A DNA stretch of 64,000 nt from Desulfobacteraceae bacterium (GCA_011391695.1 JAABQB010000001.1:1-64000); one strand, 5' to 3'. Counted from the stretch's first letter, positions 19,267 through 29,684 are shown. Program-made: numbers and translations. Notes: generated by a model from the letters alone, not told the origin.

Positions 19267-21141
19267 ATGGCCGTATCAACCTACTGGGCTGACAAATATG
19301 TCGAAAACAAAAAAAGTGCAAGGGACGCGATAAGCCTTATAAAACCCGGAAAGAGAGTCTTTATAGGCTCATCATGCGGGGAGCCACAGCACCTTGTAAG
19401 AGTTTTATCGGAATATTCAGATAATTTTACCGACATCGAGATTGTGCGTCTCCTGACTTTGGAGACCACCCCGCTGACTCTTATCGCGAACAAGACAAAA
19501 AGCCAGAGTCTTAATATAAGGTCTTTCTACCTTGGTTCTGCCAAAACCCAGGGACTTGCAAGGAATATGCGGTTTATAACTCCAATCAACCTTTCCGCTA
19601 TTCCGCGCCTGTTTAAAAGCCGTCTTCTTCCAATTCATGTCGCACTTATCCAGGTTTCTCCTCCTGATGATTTCGGCTGGATGAGTCTTGGCGTTTCAGT
19701 CGATATTACCCATGCTGCGGCTTCTTCAGCCGATTTTGTGATAGCGCAGGTTAACCCAAGGATGCCGAGGGCACTGGGAAGGAGTTTTATCCATGTAAAC
19801 GACGTGGACGTATTCGTGGAAAAAGAGGAGGAACTTCTGACAATAGGTGAACTTCCCGACCTTGAATCGGCAAATAAAATAGCCGGGCATATATCAAGGC
19901 TCGTAAGTGACGGGTCAACTTTACAGATGAGCCTCGGGGTGACTCCCGGAGCAGTTCTTCTCGCCTTTTCTGATAAGAACGATCTTGGAATTCATACACA
20001 GTACCTTACGGACAGTGTCATGCACCTTTTTTCAAAGGGCGTGATCACAAACAGGAAAAAAGGATTCAATGAAGGGAAAATAGTGGCAAGCAGCGCAATA
20101 GGATCCAGGAATCTTTACGATTTTATGCACGACAATCCGGCAATAGAATTTCACCCATCCGATTATGTGAATGATTCAGGAATAATAGCAAAACACAGCA
20201 GGATGGTTTCGCTGAATGTTGCCATGACCATGGACCTTACAGGCCAGGTTGCCGCGGATGCCCTTCCATATAACCATTTTTCCGGAGTGACCGGCATGGT
20301 TGATTTTATGAGGGGTGCATCCCAGGCTGATGGAGGAAAATCGATTCTCATGATTACTTCCACAACCAGTAACGGCAAGAAAAGCAGGATAGTTCCTTTG
20401 CTTACTGATACTGCCATAGTCGTTCCGAGGGGAGATGTTCATTATGTGGTTTCAGAATATGGCGCGGTGAATCTTTTCGGAAAGAGCATCCAGGAAAGGG
20501 CGATGGCTTTGATAAGCATAGCTCATCCGGATTTCAGGGAACAGCTGTTCCATAATGCCAAGAGACTGGGGCTTCTTGGCGCGGAACGGACACTGAAGGA
20601 ATCCATACACGGTGTGTACCCCGCCAAGCTGGAAGAAACTTTTGAAATAGACGGCGAATCTGTGACCGTAAGACCGGCAAAACCGGTAGATGTAAGAAGG
20701 ATACAGGAACATTTTTATGGTCTTAATAAAAATGATATTGCTTCACGCTTTTTCCATGAAAAAACAAGATTTGTCAGTGACGAAATCGGAGATGTGTCCC
20801 AGGTAGATTATGTTAAGGATCTTACAATGGTGGCTATTGTGGGAGAATTCGGTTTCGGGAGGGTGGTAGCTGTCGGGGAATATCTTCTTGATCCGGGGAA
20901 AAACATGGCGGAGGTTGCTTTTTCGGTAAGCGGTGATTATCAGGGAAAGAGACTCGGGAAAATTTTGCTCAGAAAATTGTCTGAAACGGCAATGGAAAAT
21001 GGAATCGGGGGACTGTATGCGTACACATCTCCGGGCAACCAGGGCATGATAAAGCTGTTTAACAGTTTGCCTTACAGGATCAGGACGAACTTTGAGGAGG
21101 ATATGGTAGTTTTAAGCTGCAGATTTGATGAGCCTAGATAG
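19267..21141 (+). CDS. Acetyl-CoA hydrolase/transferase fused to GNAT acetyltransferase
   Basis: Fusion of 624 residues. Residues 1 to about 450 match the acetyl-CoA hydrolase/transferase family (ARDAISLIKPGKRVFIGSSC near 20-39, then VAQVNPRMPR-like and VSEYGAVNLFGKS segments). From about 465 a GNAT domain begins (VTVRPAKPVDVRRIQEHFY), with an acetyl-CoA loop at SGDYQGKRLGKILL. The first part would exchange or hydrolyse acyl-CoA; the second would acylate an amine or protein, perhaps sensing acetyl-CoA. The start is the ATG at 19267, with AAAGGAG upstream. It lies just before the acs region, but repeat words separate them. Confidence 0.85.
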   Translation: MAVSTYWADKYVENKKSARDAISLIKPGKRVFIGSSCGEPQHLVRVLSEYSDNFTDIEIVRLLTLETTPLTLIANKTKSQSLNIRSFYLGSAKTQGLARNMRFITPINLSAIPRLFKSRLLPIHVALIQVSPPDDFGWMSLGVSVDITHAAASSADFVIAQVNPRMPRALGRSFIHVNDVDVFVEKEEELLTIGELPDLESANKIAGHISRLVSDGSTLQMSLGVTPGAVLLAFSDKNDLGIHTQYLTDSVMHLFSKGVITNRKKGFNEGKIVASSAIGSRNLYDFMHDNPAIEFHPSDYVNDSGIIAKHSRMVSLNVAMTMDLTGQVAADALPYNHFSGVTGMVDFMRGASQADGGKSILMITSTTSNGKKSRIVPLLTDTAIVVPRGDVHYVVSEYGAVNLFGKSIQERAMALISIAHPDFREQLFHNAKRLGLLGAERTLKESIHGVYPAKLEETFEIDGESVTVRPAKPVDVRRIQEHFYGLNKNDIASRFFHEKTRFVSDEIGDVSQVDYVKDLTMVAIVGEFGFGRVVAVGEYLLDPGKNMAEVAFSVSGDYQGKRLGKILLRKLSETAMENGIGGLYAYTSPGNQGMIKLFNSLPYRIRTNFEEDMVVLSCRFDEPR

Positions 21142-21142
21142 T

Positions 21143-21385
21143 GAAAAAGCGGAATATCGTACATCGTACATCGTACATCGAATATCGAAAATTGAAAGTC
21201 GAATATAAGGGATCAGGGATCAGGGATCAGGGGTCAGTAGTCAGTAATCAGTGGCCAGTGATCAGTAATCAGGGGCGAGAGGCGAATATCGAATATCAGG
21301 GATCAGGGATCAGGGGTCAGTGGTCAGGATAAAAAATGCTTTTGCCGGTAACTGACGGCTGGACCCTGACAGCTGACATCATGGG
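21143..21385. repeat. Long mixed dispersed repeat array
   Basis: ATCGTACATCGTACATCGAA words, then GGGATCAGGGATCAGGGGTC, CAGTAGTCAGTAATCAGTGG and again GAATATCGAATATCAGGGAT words. Nothing else is recognised in this gap of about 250 bases. It ends a few bases before the ribosome-binding site of acsV. Confidence 0.8.
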
Positions 21386-21397
21386 ATCAGGAAACAA

Positions 21398-23380
21398 ATG
21401 AATCGATCGGTAAAACCAACAGGAAATGAAGATATGCAAAAGGTAACGTTTTACCCTCACAATATAAGTATATCAGCGGAAGATGGAGATAATCTCCTGC
21501 GTGTCGCGATGGAAGCAGGAGTTCATGTGAATGCTTCCTGCGGCGGTGAAGGCATTTGCGGAAAGTGCCGGGTTATAATCGAAGAAGGAACTGTTGAAGG
21601 CGGAATTACCGAAAAGCTGAGTGATGATGACATCAAAAAAGGGTACAGGCAGGCCTGCCTTTCAAATGTCAGGAGCGATCTCGTTGTCCGGATTCCGGTT
21701 GAATCCGCCATAGATGCAAGCGTTCTCAACATGCCTCTCAGTCCGAGGAAAACAGCGCGTATAAAGGAATTCAATTTTGAAGAATTAAAGGAGAAAGGCC
21801 TTTTTGTGCCTCCCGTTGAAAAGAGGTACCTTGAGCTTCCCGAGCCGACGGTCCAGGACAATCTTCCGGATGTTTCACGCCTTGTAAGCTATCTGAAAGC
21901 CACGTTCGACGAGCACCGCCTTCTTGTAGAACTCCCTGTAATCAGAAAAGTGCCCGACATTTTCAGAAAGGAGGGTTTCAGAGTAACTGCCACCCTTGCG
22001 CGTCCTGTTCATGAAGGAAGGAAGACCCACATAATAAATATACAGCCCGGAGATACGACTGACCGGAACTATGCAATTGCAATGGATATAGGAACCACTA
22101 CCGTTTACGGCCAGATGATCGACCTTATAACAGGAAATGTTCTTGCCCAGCACGGTGAATTCAACGGCCAGATAAGTTACGGCGAAGACGTGATCAGCAG
22201 GATCGTGTATGCCGAAAAACCGGGCGGTCTTGACAAGCTCCATGATGTCGTAATCAAGACCATGAACGGGATTATTAAAAAGATAGTGGCACAGGCAAAA
22301 ATTGATCCCGATGAAATTTCAACTATAACAATTGCGGGCAACACTACCATGACCCAGCTTTTGCTGAAGGTCAACCCCCGTTACATGCGCCGTTCTCCCT
22401 ACGTTCCGGCCTCTACACTCTATCCGCCCGTAAAAGCCGTTTCCCTGGGAATAGACCTTGGTGATCATGTGGCCGCACTTGTCTATCCGCAGATTTCGAG
22501 CTATGTCGGCGGGGATATAGTAGCAGGAGTCATGGGTTCAGGCATATACAGGTCGGAAGAGCTTACTCTTTACATGGATATAGGGACAAATGCCGAGATA
22601 GTGATAGGGAACAAAGATTGGCTTGCCTGCGCGGCATGTTCGGCCGGCCCCGCCTTTGAGGGAGGAGGCGTAAAATTCGGGATGCGTGCCACAAAGGGAG
22701 CTATCGAGGATTTTTCAATAGATCCTGTCACATTTGAGCCGATGAATATAACAATCGGAAATGTCAGGCCTAAAGGCATATGCGGTTCGGGGCTGATAAC
22801 CATGGTTGCGACTCTTTTTGAAGCGGGTGTCATAAATAATCTTGGAAAATTCAACAGGGATCTTAACACCCGGCGGATTCGTGAAACAGACGGTGTTTAT
22901 GAATATGTGCTAGCATGGGCAAATGAAACTCAGATTGACAGGGATGTGGTCATTGCCGAGCCCGATATCGACAACCTGATACGTGCAAAAGGGGCCATAT
23001 ACAGCGGTTGCATGACACTTCTTGAAGAGGTCGGCCTTACCGTTCAGAACCTTGAGCGCATTATACTGGCCGGAGGATTCGGGAGTTTTGTCGATCTTGA
23101 GAAATCGATAACGATAGGGCTCCTGCCTGAAATAGACCTTGATAAGATTACCTTTATCGGAAATGGTTCTCTTCTTGGAGCAAAGATGAGCTGCCTTACA
23201 AACCGTATCAGGAGTGATGTGGTTGAGGTGACGAGAAAAATGACAAATTTTGAGCTTTCGGAAACGGCATCTTATATGGAAAACTACATTGCTGCGTTGT
23301 TTCTCCCGCATACCGACATGAACAACTTTCCAAAGGTGAAAGAGCGTTTTGAGGCAAGAAAAAAAATGAGTAATATTTAA
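21398..23380 (+). CDS. acsV: RACo-type activator of the corrinoid iron-sulfur protein
   Basis: ATP-dependent reductive activator (RACo) that returns the inactive Co(II) corrinoid of AcsC/AcsD to Co(I). The 660-residue protein has a 2Fe-2S ferredoxin domain with Cys 48, 54, 57 and 87 (CGGEGICGKC), a linker, and a DUF4445/ASKHA ATPase domain with YAIAMDIGTTTVYGQ, TLYMDIGTNAEIV and IILAGGFGSFVD. A second possible start is the ATG at 21434. It is about 275 bases upstream of acsD and is probably regulated with the acs genes. Confidence 0.9.
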   Translation: MNRSVKPTGNEDMQKVTFYPHNISISAEDGDNLLRVAMEAGVHVNASCGGEGICGKCRVIIEEGTVEGGITEKLSDDDIKKGYRQACLSNVRSDLVVRIPVESAIDASVLNMPLSPRKTARIKEFNFEELKEKGLFVPPVEKRYLELPEPTVQDNLPDVSRLVSYLKATFDEHRLLVELPVIRKVPDIFRKEGFRVTATLARPVHEGRKTHIINIQPGDTTDRNYAIAMDIGTTTVYGQMIDLITGNVLAQHGEFNGQISYGEDVISRIVYAEKPGGLDKLHDVVIKTMNGIIKKIVAQAKIDPDEISTITIAGNTTMTQLLLKVNPRYMRRSPYVPASTLYPPVKAVSLGIDLGDHVAALVYPQISSYVGGDIVAGVMGSGIYRSEELTLYMDIGTNAEIVIGNKDWLACAACSAGPAFEGGGVKFGMRATKGAIEDFSIDPVTFEPMNITIGNVRPKGICGSGLITMVATLFEAGVINNLGKFNRDLNTRRIRETDGVYEYVLAWANETQIDRDVVIAEPDIDNLIRAKGAIYSGCMTLLEEVGLTVQNLERIILAGGFGSFVDLEKSITIGLLPEIDLDKITFIGNGSLLGAKMSCLTNRIRSDVVEVTRKMTNFELSETASYMENYIAALFLPHTDMNNFPKVKERFEARKKMSNI

Positions 23381-23655
23381 TAGATACTACTGAATCATAT
23401 TTATTAATATACATCTATTGACAAACTTTAAATCTCAATATAAGGCATTTCAGTGGCATTTAAAAATAATGTTTGTTTTTTCTTGAATAATTCTATCAAA
23501 CTATATGATATCATAATAAAAACGGAATGAAAGGGGGCTGATATTTTTTTAGGCAGAGGCAGTTGTTTTTTACCCACCCAATTTTTTTCGTTAATTCCCA
23601 AGGGTTCTGTTCGTTTAATCCTCGGTAATTAACTGTTTATCAAAAGGAGGTAACA
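23381..23655 (+). promoter_or_regulatory. acs operon leader region
   Basis: AT-rich gap with a TTGACA (about 23418) followed 15 bases later by TATAAG, and a perfect palindrome TATGATATCATA near 23504. Either could belong to the acs promoter or an operator. No riboswitch fold is recognised. AAAGGAGG at 23643-23650 serves acsD. Confidence 0.4.
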
Positions 23656-25224
23656 TTGGGTTTTGAAATCTTTAAAGAATCCTATTCCGGCGGTATCAAA
23701 AATATCACGATAGGAAAAGGGAAGAGTGCCGTTACCGTCGGCGGCGAGACGTGCTATCCTTTCTATCTGTTTGAAGGAAGCATGCCTAACAAGCCCAGGG
23801 TCGCTATGGAAATCTGGGACATGGAACCGGAAGACTGGCCGGAATCCGTCCTTTGCTGTTTTAAGGACGTTGTTTCTGATCCCGCTGCCTGGGCTAAAAA
23901 GTGTGTTAAAGATTATGGCGCCGAAATGATCGTACTCCAGTTAAAGAGTACGGATCCAAACGGCAAAAACGCATCGCCCGAAGAAGCTGCCGCGACAGTG
24001 AAGAAAGTCAGCGCGGCTATTAAGGTGCCCCTGATTATCTGGGGATGTGCCAATGCCAAGAAGGATGAAGAGGTCTTAAAAAAGATTTCTGAAGAATGCC
24101 AGGGCGGAAACCTCACAATGGGACCTGTCGATGACAAGAACTACAAGAGTATCGGCGCAAGTGCCATGGGCTACGGCCATACGGTTATCTCGTCCTCTCC
24201 CATCGATGTCAACCTCGCAAAGCAGATAAACATTCTTCTTGAAAATCTAGGTGTTTCAACAGAGAAACTGGTTGTTGATCCCACGACAGGCGGTCTCGGA
24301 TACGGCATGGAATATTCATATTCCGTAATGGAACGTCTGAGAATGGCCGCTCTTTCACAGGGTGACGACAAACTGCAGTACCCGCTTATCAACAATCTTG
24401 GAAATGAGGTCTGGAAATGCAAGGAAGCAAAACTGACTGAAAAGGAAGCCCCAACCCTTGGTGATCCTGAAAAACGCGGAATTCTCATGGAGTCTGTCGG
24501 CGCTGTAAGTTATCTTATGGCAGGATCAGACATTCTTATCATGAGGCATCCGGAGGCAGTCCGCTTAGTCAAGTCTTTTATTGATCTCCTTGCAGACGGA
24601 GGCTCGGCCGCAAAGGTTGAATCCATAAAAAAGAAACTGAGTGATGTCTCCATAGATTACAAGAAATTATCTCCCGAACCCAATCTTACTATAGAGGAAG
24701 AGAAGGTTAAAAAGGCGGAACCGGCTAAAAAGGAAGCGGCTCCGAAAGCAGAAGCAAAACCGGCAGCCGTAAAAGCCGAGGTAAAGGTAGCGCCTGTGGC
24801 AAAGGCCGAAGCACCGGCTGCGCCGAAAGCGGCTGCCAAGGCAGTAGCTCAGGATGATGCCGCCGCAAAAGCAAAGGCCGAAGCGGATGCAAAAGCAAAA
24901 GCAGAAGCGGACTCAACAGCCAAAGCGGAAGTCGAGGCAAAGGCAAAGGCCGATGCTGAAGCAAAAGCCAAAGCTGAATCGGCCGCGAAAGCCAAAGCAG
25001 AGGCTGATGTGAAAGCTAAAGTTGAAGCGGATGCAAGGGCTAAAAAAGAGGCCGAAGAGGAAGCCCTGAGGGGAATCAGAGCAAAAGAGCGCGAAGAGCG
25101 CCTTGCGGCAAAGAAAACGGCTCCCGTTAAAGGCAAAAAGGTTTCCATGACGCCTGCCGCCGAGCAGAAGTCGGAACTCGACAGGATGCTGGAAAGACTG
25201 AACAGGACACACAGAAGATTTTAA
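23656..25224 (+). CDS. acsD: Corrinoid iron-sulfur protein small subunit, with long charged tail
   Basis: Small (delta) subunit of the corrinoid/Fe-S protein that carries the methyl group to acetyl-CoA synthase. Residues 1 to about 338 form the family TIM barrel (VGGETCYPFYLFEG, VDPTTGGLGYGMEYS, AVSYLMAGSDILIMRHP). The usual protein ends there at roughly 320 residues. Here about 185 residues follow, mostly Ala, Lys and Glu in KAEA/KAKAEAD repeats, ending in a charged helix (AEQKSELDRMLERLNRTHRR). The tail could be a coiled coil or flexible arm. The start is TTG, with AAAGGAGG upstream. First gene of the acs operon. Confidence 0.9.
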   Translation: MGFEIFKESYSGGIKNITIGKGKSAVTVGGETCYPFYLFEGSMPNKPRVAMEIWDMEPEDWPESVLCCFKDVVSDPAAWAKKCVKDYGAEMIVLQLKSTDPNGKNASPEEAAATVKKVSAAIKVPLIIWGCANAKKDEEVLKKISEECQGGNLTMGPVDDKNYKSIGASAMGYGHTVISSSPIDVNLAKQINILLENLGVSTEKLVVDPTTGGLGYGMEYSYSVMERLRMAALSQGDDKLQYPLINNLGNEVWKCKEAKLTEKEAPTLGDPEKRGILMESVGAVSYLMAGSDILIMRHPEAVRLVKSFIDLLADGGSAAKVESIKKKLSDVSIDYKKLSPEPNLTIEEEKVKKAEPAKKEAAPKAEAKPAAVKAEVKVAPVAKAEAPAAPKAAAKAVAQDDAAAKAKAEADAKAKAEADSTAKAEVEAKAKADAEAKAKAESAAKAKAEADVKAKVEADARAKKEAEEEALRGIRAKEREERLAAKKTAPVKGKKVSMTPAAEQKSELDRMLERLNRTHRRF

Positions 25225-25312
25225 TTTAACGTTATTAATGTCCGGTGGTTGAAGCCGCTTATTGTTCGGCGGATAAAATCCCGGAATAAAAAAATGTGAG
25301 GAGGAACCTCTA

Positions 25313-27352
25313 ATGGCAGAAGAAACAAAAGAAAAGGTTGTCAAGGCTCCCAAGGAGAAAAAGGTCGCCGATCCGGTAGCCGCATCCATGGACCTTGCGA
25401 CCCAGATTATGATCAAGCGCGCCCAGGAACTGGGTGTTGAAACTGTTTTTGACAGGGCTGAAAGTATGAAACCCTGTAATATAGGAATCCAGGGAACCTG
25501 CTGTAAAAACTGTGCCATGGGACCCTGCCGCCTGCCCCTGACCAAATCCGTTGAAGACGGACCCGACGAACGCAAAGGACTTTGCGGGGCTACGGCAAAC
25601 ACGATTGCTGCGCGAAATTTCGCAAGAATGGTGGCAGCCGGCGCTTCGGCACATTCCGACCACGGACGCGGCGTAGCTGAAGTCTTTATGTCGGTTGCCA
25701 AAAAAGAGACCAACGATTACAAAATAAAAGATCCGCAGAAACTGATCGCCATTGCACCATATCTGGATGTTGCCACAACAGTTGAAGTCGATGGAAAAAC
25801 CGTTGACCGGGATCTGGACGAAATCGCCCTTGAAGTGGCAGAAAACGCTCTGAATGAATGGGGAAAACCCTCCGGAGAACTGCGATACCTGAAAAGAGCT
25901 CCCCAACCACTTTACGAACGCTGGAAAAAACTCGGTGTTCTGCCCCGAAACATCGATCGGGAAACCGTTGAAATCATGCACCGAACCCACATGGGAGTCG
26001 ATCAGGATTATAAAAACCTGATCAAACAATGTACCCGCTGCGCTCTTGGTGACGGTTGGGGTGGATCCATGCTGGCGACAGACCTTCAGGATGTTATGTT
26101 CGGAACGCCTTATCCTCTCCAGTCCGAGGCGAACCTCGGAATAATGAAACAGGATCATGTAAATATAATAATCCACGGCCATGAGCCCATTCTTTCGGAA
26201 ATGATAGTTGCTGCAGCACAGTCAAAAGAGATGATTGATCATGCAAAAACGGTCGGAGCAAAAGGCATACAGCTCGGCGGCATATGCTGTACCGGGAACG
26301 AGATGCTCCAGCGCCACGGTGTACCGCCGGCAGGCACATTCCTGCAGCAGGAGCTCGCGATAATAACAGGCGCCTGTGAAGCTATGGTTGTCGATGTTCA
26401 GTGTATTTTTCAGAACCTTGCCAATGTCGCAAAGTGCTTCCATACAAAACTGATTACTACCCATCCTATCGCGAAGATGGAGCAGGAGAATGTCGTCCAT
26501 ATCGAGTTTGACGAACACCATGCCATGGAAGACGCCAAGCGCATTGTAAAGATGGCCATAGATAACTTCAAGAACAGAAGGGCCGAGGTTATGATTCCGC
26601 GCCAGAAAGCCACGCAGATTGCCGGCTTTGGCGTTGAGTCTATAAAGTATCATCTGGGCGGGACTTTCCGCGGCGACTATTACACGCTGAATGACAACAT
26701 CATCAACGGCCGCATCAGAGGCATCGCGGGCGTTGTGGGATGCAACAATGCGAGGACGCGCCATAACGAGGCGCATATAGCCATAGTAAAAGAGCTTATC
26801 AAAAACGATGTAATTGTTCTCACAACGGGATGCAACGGAATAGCCTGTGCCATGGAAGGGCTTCTTTCGCCTGAAACCGCAGCCGTATTCTGCGGACCTG
26901 GTCTTGCAGAAGTCTGTGAAACCGTCGGTATTCCGCCCGTTCTTCATCTAGGATCGTGCGTTGACAACAGCCGGATTCTTCTTGCGGCAACCGAAGTTGT
27001 TAAGGCAGGCGGTCTTGGAAAAGACATATGCGATCTTCCGGCAGCCGGCAGCGCTCCAGAGTGGATGAGTGAAAAGGCCATCAGTATCGGCCATTATTTT
27101 GTCACTTCAGGCGTCTATACGGTATTCGGCCTCCATCTGCCGATGAGCGGTGCACCGGTTTTCCAGGACTACATGTACAATGAACTGGAAAAGATTTATG
27201 GCGGTATGTGGGACTGCGAAGCCGATCCCATCAAGCATGCCCATAAGATGATCGCCCACATTGATAAGAAGCGCAAGGCTCTCGGCATAGACAAAGCGAG
27301 GGACAGAGTGCTCATGGATATGGCCGACCGTCAGAAACTTGAAGCAATGTGA
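25313..27352 (+). CDS. acsA: CO dehydrogenase catalytic subunit
   Basis: Ni-Fe carbon monoxide dehydrogenase of 679 residues; it interconverts CO2 and CO for acetyl-CoA synthase. Cysteines of the D and B clusters are visible at 55, 63, 64, 67 and 72 (CNIGIQGTCCKNCAMGPC). C-cluster ligands are suggested by IIHGHEP, GICCTGNE, GVVGCNNAR, TTGCNGIACAM and LGSCVDNSR. The N-terminal 25 residues are Lys-rich, like the AcsD tail. AGGAGGAA precedes the ATG. It forms the core complex with the acsB product. Confidence 0.95.
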   Translation: MAEETKEKVVKAPKEKKVADPVAASMDLATQIMIKRAQELGVETVFDRAESMKPCNIGIQGTCCKNCAMGPCRLPLTKSVEDGPDERKGLCGATANTIAARNFARMVAAGASAHSDHGRGVAEVFMSVAKKETNDYKIKDPQKLIAIAPYLDVATTVEVDGKTVDRDLDEIALEVAENALNEWGKPSGELRYLKRAPQPLYERWKKLGVLPRNIDRETVEIMHRTHMGVDQDYKNLIKQCTRCALGDGWGGSMLATDLQDVMFGTPYPLQSEANLGIMKQDHVNIIIHGHEPILSEMIVAAAQSKEMIDHAKTVGAKGIQLGGICCTGNEMLQRHGVPPAGTFLQQELAIITGACEAMVVDVQCIFQNLANVAKCFHTKLITTHPIAKMEQENVVHIEFDEHHAMEDAKRIVKMAIDNFKNRRAEVMIPRQKATQIAGFGVESIKYHLGGTFRGDYYTLNDNIINGRIRGIAGVVGCNNARTRHNEAHIAIVKELIKNDVIVLTTGCNGIACAMEGLLSPETAAVFCGPGLAEVCETVGIPPVLHLGSCVDNSRILLAATEVVKAGGLGKDICDLPAAGSAPEWMSEKAISIGHYFVTSGVYTVFGLHLPMSGAPVFQDYMYNELEKIYGGMWDCEADPIKHAHKMIAHIDKKRKALGIDKARDRVLMDMADRQKLEAM

Positions 27353-27413
27353 TAGGAGCTTGTTCGTTAAAAAACACCTGAGGTTATAACAATCCTCAAC
27401 GAAGGAGGAACAT

Positions 27414-29627
27414 ATGTCAAGATTAGTAGCATTTGCCGCCATTCAGGGCGGGTATAATATAGTCTCAAAGGTCGAGGGGCAGTACAAGAAAGCCCTTGAA
27501 ACCTACAGCGCAACTACAAAAGTCGGTTTTCCGAATACCGCGTATTACCTTCCGGTAATATACTCTCTTCTGGGGTTGAAAGTCGAAACCCTTGAAGACA
27601 TGAAAAAACCCTTGGATTTTGCAAGGGGGCTTCTGCCTCCGCATGTGAAGGGGAGCCATCATCTTCCGTACCTTGGGCCTCTTCTTGATGCAGGCATGGC
27701 GGCCCTTTTTGCCTTTGAAATTAAGGAGGCGCTAAGATATCTGAATGAACCCGATTTTTATCTTCATTCGGAAGATATAGATCAGGAAGCCGGAAAGATC
27801 TGGCTCGGAGCTGCCGATGACACAGTTTTCAGGAAAAGAGGCGTTGAATTCGTCGACGGTTCTGCTCCCGGATTTGCGGCAATAGTCGGTGCGGCGCCAA
27901 ACCCTGAAATTGCAAAATTAATTGTTGAAGAATATCAGAAGAGAAGTCTCTACATATTCCTTGCAGCAAACCAGAACGGAACAACGGTCGCGGAACAGCT
28001 TCTTGAAGCAGGCGTTCAGATCGGATGGAATACAAGAATTGTTCCTTTCGGGCCGGATATCTCTTCCGCCATCTTTGCCCTTGGTTTTGCAAACAGGGCC
28101 ACAATGGCTTTCGGCGGGATCAAACCCGGAGACTACAAAAAGGTGTTGCTGTATAACAAAAACAGAATCTTTGCTTTCGTAAACGCTCTCGGCGACGTCA
28201 ATGCGGAATGGGCGGCTGCCGCTGCAGGTTGCGTAAACTGGGGATTCCCGACACTTGCCGATACCGATATTCCGGAAATTCTTCCCACCGGTATCTGCAC
28301 ATACGAACATGTTGTGGCCAATGTCAAACATGAGGATATGGTTCAGAAATCTGTTGAAGTCAGGGGGCTCAAGGTCTCGGTTTCCAAGATCGATATCCCA
28401 TGCGCATTCGGTCCGGCTTATGAAGGTGAGCGCGTAAGAGGCGCCGATCTTTTCTGCCAGATGGGCGGCGGCAAGACGCAGGCTACTGAGCTTGTAAAAC
28501 TGGCTCAGATGAATGAAATTGAAGACGGGAAGGTTGAAGTTATCGGACCTGATATCAAGGATGTAAAGGCGGGTGGATCTTTTCCGCTTGGAATCTATGT
28601 CCAGATTGCAGGCCGTGAATTCCAGGCCGATTTTGAGCCGATTCTGGAGCGCCAGATTCACCACCTCATCAACTACATCCAAGGTGTAATGCATATCGGG
28701 CAGAGGGATATAGCATGGATTCGCGTGGGCAAGGCCGCCGTTGACAAGGGTTTTTCTCTCAAGGATATCGGCGTTGTGCTCCATGCCAAGTTCCATCAGG
28801 ATTTCCAGAAAATAGTCGACAAGGTACAGGTAACTCTTTTCACCAATAAGGCCGATGTTGATAAACTTACAAAACGCGCAAGAGATGAATACAGGACAAG
28901 AGATGAGCGGGTTGAAAAGATGACCGACGAGTCTGTGGAAACATACTATTCATGCACACTCTGCCAGTCCTTTGCTCCCAACCATGTCTGCACGGTCAGC
29001 CCTGAAAGAACAGGCCTTTGCGGCGCATATAACTGGATGGACTGCAAGGCTTCTTTTGAAATCAACCCGACCGGGCCCAACCAGCCGATCGAAAAAGGGG
29101 AATGTCTTGATACTGTTCTCGGTCAGTGGAAAGGTGTCAATGACTTTATTTTCAAGGCATCGAGAGGGGCCGTTACCCATTATAACTTCTACTCGATGAT
29201 AAAAGATCCTATGACTACATGCGGCTGCTGCGAAGCTATTGCCGCAACTCTTCCCACCTGCAACGGAATAATGACTGTCCACAGGGATTACACCGGTGAA
29301 ACGCCATGCGGCATGAAGTTTACCACCCTGGCAGGTGTTATGGGCGGAGGAGCATCGTCTCCCGGATTTGTCGGGCATTCAAAATTCAACGTTACCCAGG
29401 GAAAATTTCTTGTGGGTGACGGCGGACTTTTAAGGATGGTATGGATGCCTAAGAGCCTCAAGGAAGAGATCAAAGACAGGATTAATAAGAGGGGAGAAGC
29501 TCTCGGATATCCCAACCTGTATGATATGATAGCCGATGAAACCGTCGGAATAACCGAAGAGGAGATTATGCCGTTCCTGCAGAAAGTGGGGCATCCGGCT
29601 CTTTCAATGCCTTCGCTTCTCGGTTGA
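27414..29627 (+). CDS. acsB: Acetyl-CoA synthase subunit
   Basis: Joins CO, a methyl group and CoA into acetyl-CoA (or the reverse). All A-cluster ligands are present: Cys 514, 517, 526 and 536 for the 4Fe-4S cluster and the CGC motif at 603-605 for the distal nickel. The spacing is the same as in the Moorella enzyme (506/509/518/528 and 595/597). At 737 residues it has the bacterial N-terminal CODH-contacting domain. AAGGAGGAA lies before the ATG. It follows acsA by 61 bases. Confidence 0.96.
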   Translation: MSRLVAFAAIQGGYNIVSKVEGQYKKALETYSATTKVGFPNTAYYLPVIYSLLGLKVETLEDMKKPLDFARGLLPPHVKGSHHLPYLGPLLDAGMAALFAFEIKEALRYLNEPDFYLHSEDIDQEAGKIWLGAADDTVFRKRGVEFVDGSAPGFAAIVGAAPNPEIAKLIVEEYQKRSLYIFLAANQNGTTVAEQLLEAGVQIGWNTRIVPFGPDISSAIFALGFANRATMAFGGIKPGDYKKVLLYNKNRIFAFVNALGDVNAEWAAAAAGCVNWGFPTLADTDIPEILPTGICTYEHVVANVKHEDMVQKSVEVRGLKVSVSKIDIPCAFGPAYEGERVRGADLFCQMGGGKTQATELVKLAQMNEIEDGKVEVIGPDIKDVKAGGSFPLGIYVQIAGREFQADFEPILERQIHHLINYIQGVMHIGQRDIAWIRVGKAAVDKGFSLKDIGVVLHAKFHQDFQKIVDKVQVTLFTNKADVDKLTKRARDEYRTRDERVEKMTDESVETYYSCTLCQSFAPNHVCTVSPERTGLCGAYNWMDCKASFEINPTGPNQPIEKGECLDTVLGQWKGVNDFIFKASRGAVTHYNFYSMIKDPMTTCGCCEAIAATLPTCNGIMTVHRDYTGETPCGMKFTTLAGVMGGGASSPGFVGHSKFNVTQGKFLVGDGGLLRMVWMPKSLKEEIKDRINKRGEALGYPNLYDMIADETVGITEEEIMPFLQKVGHPALSMPSLLG

Positions 29628-29684
29628 TGTGAAACAGCGGCATATAACTAACATGTGTTTTAATTTGTAACTGCTCTGGTGTGT

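Noticed and set aside
24657-25148. Long minus-strand frames opposite the acsD tail
   Set aside because: They mirror the GC-patterned KAEA codons and have no family resemblance; they are shadows.
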